A stretch of DNA of 33,646 nt, taken from Bordetella parapertussis. GTDB lineage: Bacteria; Pseudomonadota; Gammaproteobacteria; Burkholderiales; SG8-39. The translations under genes and the position numbers were made by a program. Under the pieces are notes generated by a model. The model searched no databases. It had not been told where the DNA came from and saw only the letters and a program-made list of their open reading frames with translations. Within the stretch, counting starts at the first letter, position 1, and every line of letters starts with the position of its first letter. The DNA lies in the NCBI GenBank assembly GCA_945897475.1, contig CAMDFL010000036.1:1-33646 (forward strand). Direction: 5' to 3'. Below are positions 27,374 through 33,646 of the stretch, piece after piece.

Positions 27374-28063
27374 TTACTGCATGATCTGCCTGACTTGATC
27401 GAGGGTGCGCATACCCAGCCGCCCGACGTTCAAGGCGAATCCATCCGCCCCCCTTGAAACTCCATCCACCCGTCCAAATGCGAGCGCGGTGACAGCAACG
27501 TCCTTGCCCTGAGCCAGGGCCTGTATCTTGTAGGTGTAGGCGCCATCGGCCGCAGCTTGCCCGGCATCGGTCATTCCATCCCACTCAAAGGCATTCACGC
27601 CGGTTTGCTGCGGCCCCAGCGACACGTGATGCAACGGCGTTCCCGAGGCGTTGCTGATGACGATGTTCAGATGGTCCACCGCCTGATTGAGATCGAATCC
27701 CCCCACGCCCTTGCCTTGCGAGAGCTCCATGGAATTTCCGGTCGCCAGCACTTGACGACCGGCAAGCGCCGCGCCTTGCACCGCTTGCGTGTTATCCATG
27801 CTGGTGGACATGGATTTCATAGTGCTGTTCAATCGCTCTATGCCATCCACGGTGCTGATCTGCGCGAGCTGCGAGGTCACCTCGGAGTTGTCCACCGGAT
27901 TGAGTGGATCCTGATTTTGCATCTGCGCGACCAAAAGGGTAAGAAACCGGCTTTGCTGCTCGGCGGTGGCGGAACCCTTGTCGACGGCGGCGCTGGCGTT
28001 GGCGGGGGACAAAGCACTCAGTGCAGCGCTGCCTCCTGTTCCTATCGAATCGATCGTGGCCAT
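27374..28063 (-). CDS. flgD: FlgD, hook cap / hook assembly scaffold
   Basis: A 229-residue hook-capping protein needed for FlgE polymerisation. The N-terminal export and cap region FLTLLVAQMQNQDPLNPVDNSEVTSQLAQIST is highly characteristic, followed by GRQVLATGNSMEL and the Ig-like/tudor part with NAFEWDGMTDAGQAAADGAYTYKI. GGAGGAG lies upstream of the start. It is 16 bp from flgC and 72 bp from flgE. Confidence 0.96.
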   Translation of the reverse strand: MATIDSIGTGGSAALSALSPANASAAVDKGSATAEQQSRFLTLLVAQMQNQDPLNPVDNSEVTSQLAQISTVDGIERLNSTMKSMSTSMDNTQAVQGAALAGRQVLATGNSMELSQGKGVGGFDLNQAVDHLNIVISNASGTPLHHVSLGPQQTGVNAFEWDGMTDAGQAAADGAYTYKIQALAQGKDVAVTALAFGRVDGVSRGADGFALNVGRLGMRTLDQVRQIMQ

Positions 28064-28079
28064 GATGTCTGCTCCTCCT

Positions 28080-28490
28080 CTAGTTGCCCAAGCTCAGCGT
28101 CTTCACCAGAAGACTCCGGGCGGTATTCATCACATCTACATTAGTCTGATACGAGCGCGACGCAGATATCATGTTGACCATCTCATCGACCACGTTGACA
28201 TTGCTCATCGATACGTATCCTTCGCCATCCGCGTTGGGGTGGCGCGGGTCGTAGATGCGGCGCGCCGGCGAACCATCTTCGATCACGCCGGCAACCTTGA
28301 CACCCGCCGCCCCCTGCAGCCCCCCCGTCACCGGCGCTGCCTCAAACATCACCTGGCGCGCGCGATACGCGCGGCCATCGGCGCCGGCAACGCTGTCGGC
28401 ATTGGCGAGGTTGCTGGCCACCGCGTTGAGTCGCTGGCTTTGCGCCGCCATCGCGGAACCCGAGATCTCAAATATTTTCGCTAATGACAT
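28080..28490 (-). CDS. flgC: FlgC, proximal rod protein
   Basis: A 136-residue rod protein of normal length. It starts [33 protein letters not shown] and has the FlgC-specific [42 protein letters not shown]. The start lies 5 bp after the flgB stop, so the two are coupled. Confidence 0.97.
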   Translation of the reverse strand: MSLAKIFEISGSAMAAQSQRLNAVASNLANADSVAGADGRAYRARQVMFEAAPVTGGLQGAAGVKVAGVIEDGSPARRIYDPRHPNADGEGYVSMSNVNVVDEMVNMISASRSYQTNVDVMNTARSLLVKTLSLGN

Positions 28491-28495
28491 GATCC

Positions 28496-28933
28496 TTACC
28501 CCTGAATAGCGCTCAAGAGAGTGCGCAATTTGCCGTTAATGAAACGTAAGGTAGCTTCATACCGCAAGGCGTTATCCGCGAACTGAACGCGTTCGATGTC
28601 CAGGTCCACGGTGTTTCCGTCAAGACTTTGTTTGCCATCTGAGCGCTCGCGAACCGCGATTGTCGCGGGCGAAAAAGCGCGGCCGACGGCAGGAGTGGCG
28701 CTTCGCGTCGCATCTGTCAGCGATCGGGCGAAATCGAAATCCCGCGCCTTGGTGGATACCAATGCGTCGCTTCGCGTCGCATCTGTCAGCGATCGGGCGA
28801 AATCGAAATCCCGCGCCTTGTAATTCGGCGTATCCGAGTTGGCGATATTCGCGGCGAGCAATTGCTGGCGCTGCGAGCGCAACTTGAGTGCTTCGGATTG
28901 AAAGGAGAGCGATGAATTTATTTGGTCGATCAT
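28496..28933 (-). CDS. flgB: FlgB, proximal rod protein, with internal tandem duplication
   Basis: A 145-residue rod protein, first gene of the flgB-to-flgL run. The N-terminal [29 protein letters not shown] and the C-terminal [27 protein letters not shown] identify it. Between them the 17 residues [17 protein letters not shown] occur twice, 23 residues apart. The underlying DNA has two identical 53-bp copies at a 69-bp offset, so the duplication is recent. The repeat directly follows the conserved D0 helix in a region that varies among FlgB proteins, so function may survive; without it the protein would be 122 residues, short for the family. No obvious Shine-Dalgarno sequence precedes the ATG. 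Confidence 0.95.
   Translation of the reverse strand: MIDQINSSLSFQSEALKLRSQRQQLLAANIANSDTPNYKARDFDFARSLTDATRSDALVSTKARDFDFARSLTDATRSATPAVGRAFSPATIAVRERSDGKQSLDGNTVDLDIERVQFADNALRYEATLRFINGKLRTLLSAIQG
28699..28820 (-). repeat. Two identical 53-bp direct repeats in flgB (69-bp period)
   Basis: Copies at 28699-28751 and 28768-28820 are identical over 53 bases and separated by 16 bases. The 69-bp period is 23 codons, so the frame is kept. Complete identity including third positions indicates a very recent event or ongoing homogenisation. Confidence 0.95.
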
Positions 28934-28988
28934 GATCGATTAAGCGTTCGTGACATTTGCCTGCTATTTGATGCGCTGAATTGTGAAC

Positions 28989-29018
28989 CTTGCTCCACCG
29001 TGAAAAGGATGGAGCAAG
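28989..29018. promoter_or_regulatory. Inverted repeat in the flgB / flgA divergent gap
   Basis: CTTGCTCCA at 28989-28997 is matched by TGGAGCAAG at 29010-29018 across 12 bases. It is placed between two divergent flagellar transcripts. It could be an operator for a dimeric regulator or a hairpin in a leader RNA. I found no convincing sigma-28 or sigma-54 box elsewhere in this 186-bp gap. Confidence 0.45.
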
Positions 29019-29119
29019 CGCACTTTTCAATGTCTGCTCCCGGCTTCCGCCCCTGGGCTCGGCACTATTCTCGGGTCTGACTTTTCACGTCATTCGCGAC
29101 GAACGTACTGGGGGCGGAC

Positions 29120-29833
29120 ATGGGCGGCAAGAAATCCAAATGCAAGCAGGGCGCAGCGATGGCGATGGCCTGGTTCGCAATTGTCGCGTCCCCTGTTTTT
29201 GCAAGTGCTGTTGAGGCCGAACAATCGGTGCGTTTATTGCTGGAGTCGGAAGCCAGTAGATTGCCCGGAAGAGTGGAGCTGGAAATAGGCCGGATCGACG
29301 AGCGCGTAAAACTGGCTCACTGTGCCGCGCCCGAACCATTCATACCCAATGGATCGCGCCTGTGGGGAAAAACGATGCTGGGCGTTCGATGCCGCGACGG
29401 CGCAAAAGCGGGGGCGCAGTGGAGTGTTCTGGTGCCGGTGCAGATCAAGGTGTTCGCACTGGCGCCAGTGGCCACGCGCGCGCTGACACAAGGATCAATA
29501 TTGTCCGAGGACGACTACCGTATCGAGGAAGTCGAATTAACTCGCGAACCGCCAGGCATCCTCGTCGACGTGGCCAGCGTCGCCGATCACCTGATCGCTC
29601 GAAACGTAGCGGCTGGCGCGGCACTGCGACGCGACCATTTTCGACCGCGTCCGGTGGTCGCTCCCGGGGATTTGGTCAGGCTGGTATTCGCTGGCGCGGG
29701 ATTCACCGTTGCGGGTCATGGCAAGGCGCTGCACGCCGGGCTAGACGGTCAAACGGTACGTGTGTTGGCGGACTCCGGAAAAATCGTGAGCGGAACCGCC
29801 AGGCCGGGTCGGGTCGTGGAGATACGATTTTGA
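29120..29833 (+). CDS. flgA: FlgA, P-ring assembly chaperone
   Basis: A 237-residue periplasmic chaperone for FlgI. The signal peptide is MAMAWFAIVASPVFASA after a Lys-rich start. The mature part shows the FlgA arrangement: LPGRVELEIGRIDERVKLAHCAAPEPFIPNG, RLWGKTMLGVRC, and the C-terminal SAF domain with LTQGSILSEDDYRIEEVELTR, NVAAGAALRRDHFRPRPVVAPGDLVRL and DGQTVRVLADSGKIVSGTARPGRVVEIRF. GGGGGCGG lies upstream. It is transcribed away from flgB and is followed by flgM. Confidence 0.95.
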   Translation: MGGKKSKCKQGAAMAMAWFAIVASPVFASAVEAEQSVRLLLESEASRLPGRVELEIGRIDERVKLAHCAAPEPFIPNGSRLWGKTMLGVRCRDGAKAGAQWSVLVPVQIKVFALAPVATRALTQGSILSEDDYRIEEVELTREPPGILVDVASVADHLIARNVAAGAALRRDHFRPRPVVAPGDLVRLVFAGAGFTVAGHGKALHAGLDGQTVRVLADSGKIVSGTARPGRVVEIRF

Positions 29834-29852
29834 AAAAAGGTCTGCGGCGCCC

Positions 29853-29879
29853 TAAAGTTCGCCAAAACTACGCCGATAG
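29853..29879 (+). promoter_or_regulatory. Sigma-28 (FliA) promoter in front of flgM
   Basis: TAAAGTTC at 29853-29860, an 11-base spacer, then GCCGATAG at 29872-29879. This matches the sigma-28 consensus TAAAGTTT-N11-GCCGATAA at all but the last base of each box. It lies 71 bases before the flgM ATG and would make FlgM and FlgN late-class products under control of the sigma factor FlgM inhibits. Confidence 0.9.
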
Positions 29880-29950
29880 ATTCCTTGTAGCACCCCAGCC
29901 GCGCATTGGTCGCGGCGTCTGACTCTTTTGCAGCACCGATGGAGGTCCCC

Positions 29951-30241
29951 ATGAAAATTGAACAAGCTGGTGGTAGTACGCCCTGGAGTCCGAGTCCCGC
30001 TAATCGAGGCGATGCAACGGGAAAAACCGTGTCGGTCGCCGGTGGCGCCGCGCAGGTGAGCATCTCGGCGCTGTCCGGGCAACTTCATGACATACAGTCC
30101 AAACTCACCCAGGGCGTGGATTTCGACGCGGCACGGGTAGACGCCATCAAGACCGCTATCCGCGCGGGCGAATTTCGGGTGGACCCCGGAAAAGTGGCCG
30201 ACAAGCTGATCGCCAGCGTGCGCGAGTTGGTCGGCAAGTAA
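29951..30241 (+). CDS. flgM: FlgM, anti-sigma-28 factor
   Basis: A 96-residue FlgM homologue that binds FliA until the hook is finished and FlgM is exported. The N-terminus is disordered and rich in Gly/Ser/Pro; the C-terminal half has the sigma-binding helices, [17 protein letters not shown] and [32 protein letters not shown]. The ATG at 29951 has GGAGG five bases upstream, so it was preferred to a start further upstream. A sigma-28 promoter precedes the gene and flgN follows almost directly. Confidence 0.94.
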   Translation: MKIEQAGGSTPWSPSPANRGDATGKTVSVAGGAAQVSISALSGQLHDIQSKLTQGVDFDAARVDAIKTAIRAGEFRVDPGKVADKLIASVRELVGK

Positions 30242-30245
30242 GCAT

Positions 30246-30686
30246 GTGCCCGGACAAACCTGCGTGAGCACGGGCTCGCTCGAGCAAACGCTAGGGCGCG
30301 TCTGCGCCGAACTGGAGGGCTTTATCTCGCTGCTGCAACGCGAACAATCCGAAATACCCGCCGCTTCACAAACGCGAATCGAAGAACTCTCCAGTGAAAA
30401 GCGAAGCCGCCTGGAGGCGCTGCAATCGCTGCTCGCGAGCGTTGCGCCATCGTCGAATCAAGCCCAGAACATGACCGATATCAAAGCGCTGGCCGACAGA
30501 GCGCGCAATGCTGGCGCGAAAGCCGCTACCTTAAATCGAGTCAACGGCCAGATGATCGCCATGCGCGCGCGCTTAGTCGATGCTCACCTTGACGCACTGG
30601 CCATCGCCGCCGGACGTCCGAGCACCTATGGCGCGGACGGGAGTCTGCGCATGATCCGCGGCGCGCGCCATAAAGCAACGGCATAA
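30246..30686 (+). CDS. flgN: FlgN, export chaperone for FlgK and FlgL
   Basis: A 146-residue all-helical protein with the FlgN pattern: LEQTLGRVCAELEGFISLLQREQSEI, SEKRSRLEALQSLLASV, then a long C-terminal helix ending with NRVNGQMIAMRARLVDAHLDAL and ADGSLRMI. FlgN escorts the junction proteins FlgK and FlgL to the export gate. The start is uncertain: GTG 30246 gives the full frame, but GTG 30264 overlaps the TGA of a seven-codon ATG frame that starts at 30244, a possible coupling device. It converges with fliA, 24 bp away. Confidence 0.88.
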   Translation: MPGQTCVSTGSLEQTLGRVCAELEGFISLLQREQSEIPAASQTRIEELSSEKRSRLEALQSLLASVAPSSNQAQNMTDIKALADRARNAGAKAATLNRVNGQMIAMRARLVDAHLDALAIAAGRPSTYGADGSLRMIRGARHKATA

Positions 30687-30710
30687 GTTCTATTATTACC
30701 CGCTCTTTTT

Positions 30711-31424
30711 TTACCCAACATGCATTTTTGTTCGCAGGCGGGCAACGGCTTGCCCGTGCAGCTGGCACACCCGCGATTCGGTCACGCCAAGCACTGTGGC
30801 GATCTCCTTGAAATTGAGTTCCTGCTCGTAGTAGAGGCCCATCAATAGCTTTTCACGCTCGGGAAGATTGCCGATGGCCACAACCAGCGTTTTTCGGAAT
30901 TCCTCATCGGCGAGTTGTTGCAAGGGGTCCGAATCCGACGCGGGCAGGTTGTGATCCAGAAAATCCGATCCGCCGTCATCAGATTCCAGGTCGTCGTAGA
31001 ACAACATTCGCTGGCCATGCGCTTCGCGCAACATCTGGCCGTATTCCTCCAGATCGACACCCAACTCCGCAGCGATTTCACGCTCCGCCGGCGCGCGTCC
31101 CAGCTTCTGCTCGAGCCGGGCGATGGCGCCGTCCAATTGGCGCTGGGTCTTGCGCACGCTGCGCGGCATCCAGTCGTTCTGTCGCAGCTCATCCAACATC
31201 GCGCCGCGTATGCGTTGCGCGGCATAGGTCTCGAACTGTACGCCTTGCTCCACTTCGTAACGGCCTACCGCATCCATTAATCCGATAAGCCCTGCCTGCA
31301 TAATGTCGCCAATCTGCACACTGGGCGGAAGCTTTACCATCATTTGACGGGCAATACGCTTTACCAATGGAGAAAATTGCTCAACATAGTGCTGCTTGTC
31401 CAGACTGCCAACGGCGGTGTACAT
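30711..31424 (-). CDS. fliA: FliA, flagellar sigma-28 factor
   Basis: A 237-residue alternative sigma factor directing RNA polymerase to late flagellar promoters. Region 2 (VQIGDIMQAGLIGLMDAVGRYE, FETYAAQRIRGAMLDELRQ, DWMPRSVR), region 3 (LEQKLGRAPAEREIAAELGV) and region 4 (LPEREKLLMGLYYEQELNFKEIATVLGVTESRVCQLH) are all present at normal length. It is the third gene of flhF-flhG-fliA, 16 bp after flhG, with GGGAGAC before its ATG. Its inhibitor gene flgM lies nearby on the other strand. Confidence 0.97.
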   Translation of the reverse strand: MYTAVGSLDKQHYVEQFSPLVKRIARQMMVKLPPSVQIGDIMQAGLIGLMDAVGRYEVEQGVQFETYAAQRIRGAMLDELRQNDWMPRSVRKTQRQLDGAIARLEQKLGRAPAEREIAAELGVDLEEYGQMLREAHGQRMLFYDDLESDDGGSDFLDHNLPASDSDPLQQLADEEFRKTLVVAIGNLPEREKLLMGLYYEQELNFKEIATVLGVTESRVCQLHGQAVARLRTKMHVG

Positions 31425-31440
31425 GCTTGTCTCCCTTATT

Positions 31441-32316
31441 TCAATGCGTCGCCGCGTTCACGGACGATTCAAAAAGATTCCACGCCGGCAGACCCGCTAC
31501 CAGTTGCTGAAACGCCCTGGCTGCGGGAGCTTTGTCGCCATTTTTGCTTGCCCCGCCCAAATGGCGGCTGCTTGGCACCAATCCGCCCAGATTCAGGCGT
31601 GCCCGCAAAAACCTGCCGGCGGTAGCGGCCAGTTTTTCGAACGCTCGTCGCGATTCGCATTCGTCATCGACGCCGCAGATCAGCACCCGGTAATTGACGA
31701 TTCCGCGCGCGAGCACCATTTGTTTGACATGCGCGTACGCCCCGGTTATCGAAGCGTTGGACGCATTGGCTACCAGGAGTACCTCTGCGTCCACGCAAGG
31801 CATCAATTCGGCGGCCGTCAGGGGATCCTCGATATTGAGAATTACCAGATTGGCCGGACGATCCAGGCGCGCGAACGCATGAAAAAACGACATCGCGTGA
31901 GCCGGTTGCGAGGCGAGCTCGGCGATGCCCCGGGCGGCCGGTACCAGGCGAATGCCAGAAACCGTTTCCAGCGCGACCTCGTCGAATTGCTTTTCGCCTG
32001 AGAGCAAGTGATGCAATTCATAGCGCGGGCGCAGGCCGAGCATCCGCGCGACATTACCCCTGGATTGATCGAGCACCACCACCGAGTATCCCTGCGCACC
32101 TGCCGCGACCGCGAGTTCCACCACCACTGCCGCGCGCTCCTGCCCATCCGCGCCGCCGGCCACTGGCAATACCCGCGGACCAATATTGCCGAGTAGGCGG
32201 CGCAGACCCGCAGCCTGATCGCGAGTGGCGCTGCTTCTTCCAGGCTTGGGCGCAGAAGATTTGGAAGAGGCGGTTTTTAGCGACCCAGGCCCCTGATTCA
32301 CCATTTCCCTAGACAT
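31441..32316 (-). CDS. flhG: FlhG/FleN-like MinD-family protein with degenerate ATPase site
   Basis: About 291 residues from the ATG at 32316, which overlaps the end of flhF; an ATG at 32304 with AGGGA before it is the alternative. The FlhF-activating motif DQAAGLRRL (residues 33-41) is conserved, and position after flhF supports FlhG, which limits flagellar number and placement. However, the deviant Walker A (KGGVGKT in active MinD/FlhG) is replaced by AGGADGQERA at residues 53-62, with no lysine. The second motif keeps an Asp (VVVLDQSRG), while the Walker B position reads LVILNIEDP. It is therefore probably a pseudo-ATPase that may still bind FlhF or the basal body; that is inference. Confidence 0.85.
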   Translation of the reverse strand: MSREMVNQGPGSLKTASSKSSAPKPGRSSATRDQAAGLRRLLGNIGPRVLPVAGGADGQERAAVVVELAVAAGAQGYSVVVLDQSRGNVARMLGLRPRYELHHLLSGEKQFDEVALETVSGIRLVPAARGIAELASQPAHAMSFFHAFARLDRPANLVILNIEDPLTAAELMPCVDAEVLLVANASNASITGAYAHVKQMVLARGIVNYRVLICGVDDECESRRAFEKLAATAGRFLRARLNLGGLVPSSRHLGGASKNGDKAPAARAFQQLVAGLPAWNLFESSVNAATH

Positions 32317-33646
32317 CGATCCGCCCCGCAAGCTCCAGCGCCATGCAAAGTTCCACGCCATCGATTCGCGAGGCACCATCGCCCACCTTCAATGCACGAT
32401 GCACCAACAACTTGGCGTTGGCCGGATGCAAATCCTCTGGAACCCGTTGTCCATTGGACATGAAATGCAGCCGCAATTTTTTTCGCAGCACCAAATCCAG
32501 CACACCGCCCAGCTTCATCGCCTCATCGATCTTGGTGAGAATCGCGCCGTACAGGCTGACCGCGCCAGGCGTGCCGGCCGATGTTCCCGTGCTTGTTCCT
32601 GCCGATGTTCCTGTTCCTGAATATGCCCGCACCACGTCATCCAGAGTATCGTTCTGACAGGTTGCATTGAGCAGCAGCAGTCGGCGTACCTTGGGCAGCG
32701 ACAGCAAGGCATGCTGCTCGGCCATGCGGGAGTCGCGCTGCCCCATGCCGATGGTATCGATCAACACCAGGTGCTTGCCGACATAAGCGCTGATGGCGTG
32801 CTCCAGCTCTGCCGTATCCTGGGCGATGAAAACCGGTACGCCGAGAATTTTTCCATAGATACGCAATTGATCCTGCGCGCCGATGCGATAGTTATCCGTG
32901 GTGATCAGGCCCAGTCCTTGCGCGCCATGCTTCATCACGCAGCGCGCGGCGAGCTTGGCTGCAGTAGTGGTCTTGCCAGCGCCGGTGGGGCCCACCAGCG
33001 CGTAAATACCGCCCTGATCCACAATGTCCGGACCCGCCTGGCAGGCAAGATTACGCGACAGGACCTCTTGCAACCAGTGTCGCGATTGCGATTCCGAATA
33101 ATCGTCTGGAAGGCGTTCGGTGATGCTACGCGACAGCGCGCCGCCGAAACCCGCGACCAGCAACTCGCGCAGCAACACCCCACGCAGAGGCCTCTTGCGC
33201 AGCGACTCATTCCAGGCAAGCGTCTCAAATTGCTGGGTCAGCAAGCCTTTCATCTCGCGTAACTCGGCCATCACATCTGGCGCACTCGACACGCTGTGGG
33301 CCGTCTCTAGGGCTGGCACGATCAGCGGAAACTGCGCCTGACGCGCGGATACCGCTTTCGAAGCTTCGCTTGATTTCGCCCCACCTTTTGATTTATCCAC
33401 ACCGCCTGATACCTCGGCCATGTACGCGGCGGTCGCCGGTCCAGCTCGAACGTAGTCGCTAAAACTGCGTTCTGGAACGCCATCGCAGCGGGGGGAAACC
33501 GCCTTCGCGGAGCCACTCGATAATGAGTCAAAAACAACACCGCCGAAACTCCTGTCTGGTGCGCTCACCGCGCTTTTCGTCGCGCTTTTCGTCGCAATTT
33601 GTGTCGCGATTTGTGTCGCTATTTTCGTCGCAAACGTCGACCCCAT
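32309..33646 (-). CDS. flhF: FlhF, SRP-type GTPase for flagellar placement (5' end outside window)
   Basis: The C-terminal 445 residues of FlhF. The usual N-terminal start (MxVRRFxxxxxREAL) is absent and the frame reaches the window edge, so the gene begins beyond it. The N domain is around LLRELLVAGFGGALSRSI, followed by the GTPase domain: G1 GPTGAGKTTT, TTDNYRIGAQDQLR, G3 DTIGMGQRD, G4 TKID. It recruits the first flagellar components to the pole in family members. Two odd features: an N-terminal linker of ATK/ATQ units made by a 12-bp repeat, and a Thr/Ser/Gly/Ala insertion of about 20 residues between G3 and G4, where homologues have a short loop. It overlaps flhG. Confidence 0.93.
   Translation of the reverse strand: MGSTFATKIATQIATQIATKSATKSAVSAPDRSFGGVVFDSLSSGSAKAVSPRCDGVPERSFSDYVRAGPATAAYMAEVSGGVDKSKGGAKSSEASKAVSARQAQFPLIVPALETAHSVSSAPDVMAELREMKGLLTQQFETLAWNESLRKRPLRGVLLRELLVAGFGGALSRSITERLPDDYSESQSRHWLQEVLSRNLACQAGPDIVDQGGIYALVGPTGAGKTTTAAKLAARCVMKHGAQGLGLITTDNYRIGAQDQLRIYGKILGVPVFIAQDTAELEHAISAYVGKHLVLIDTIGMGQRDSRMAEQHALLSLPKVRRLLLLNATCQNDTLDDVVRAYSGTGTSAGTSTGTSAGTPGAVSLYGAILTKIDEAMKLGGVLDLVLRKKLRLHFMSNGQRVPEDLHPANAKLLVHRALKVGDGASRIDGVELCMALELAGRIDV
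32560..32622 (-). repeat. Low-complexity insertion inside the FlhF GTPase domain
   Basis: A stretch of near-repeated GTSAGT / STGTSAGT codons within the G domain, between the segment LDDVVRAYS and GAILTKID. The coding DNA repeats a gatgttcc / cttgttcct pattern. The reading frame is maintained. Confidence 0.75.
33573..33634 (-). repeat. 12-bp tandem repeat in the FlhF linker
   Basis: About five units of 12 bp with the core TCGTCGC or TGTCGC on the plus strand, encoding four-residue units of the type xATK or xATQ in the linker between the N-terminal and GTPase regions of FlhF. Confidence 0.8.

Overview
The window most likely comes from a flagellated betaproteobacterium. This is inferred from the pmbA / yjgA (darP) / mog neighbourhood, a complete flgB-to-flgL cluster with flgA-flgM-flgN divergent to it, a bifunctional FlgJ, and fliA next to flhG and flhF. 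Coding is dense, gaps are short and codons are fairly GC-rich. No phage, IS element, CRISPR array or rRNA is visible. Both edges cut genes: a TRAP permease on the left and flhF on the right.

Layout. (1) 1-5.5 kb is housekeeping: the end of a TRAP large permease facing a Tat-exported TRAP binding protein tail to tail, then pmbA, and in the other direction yjgA, mog and a carboxylesterase. (2) 5.5-18.3 kb is almost all signalling: a PilZ-like protein; a membrane histidine kinase followed by one protein joining a receiver, a class III adenylate cyclase and a Ser/Thr kinase; a tRNA-Thr(CGT); a receiver-PAS-HisKA_3 kinase with a NarL-type regulator; and a receiver-PAS-GGDEF-EAL protein followed by a GGDEF protein. 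(3) 18.5-33.6 kb is flagellar: flgBCDEFGHIJKL on the minus strand, flgA, flgM and flgN on the plus strand, and flhF-flhG-fliA on the minus strand.

How they work together. The flagellar genes encode the rod, hook, P and L rings, hook-filament junction, the FliA / FlgM sigma-28 checkpoint and the FlhF / FlhG placement pair. A near-consensus sigma-28 promoter lies in front of flgM. The signalling block could feed cAMP, protein phosphorylation and c-di-GMP into the decision to swim or settle; this link is inferred from adjacency only.

Most notable: (a) flgK is interrupted by one in-frame amber codon where a tyrosine codon is expected; (b) the receiver-cyclase-kinase fusion is an unusual dual-output response regulator; (c) flgB carries a recent in-frame 69-bp duplication; (d) FlhG has lost its P-loop; (e) the start of the NarL regulator gene is the last copy of a four-unit 20-bp repeat; (f) short tandem expansions recur in flgB, flgJ, flhF and the GGDEF gene.
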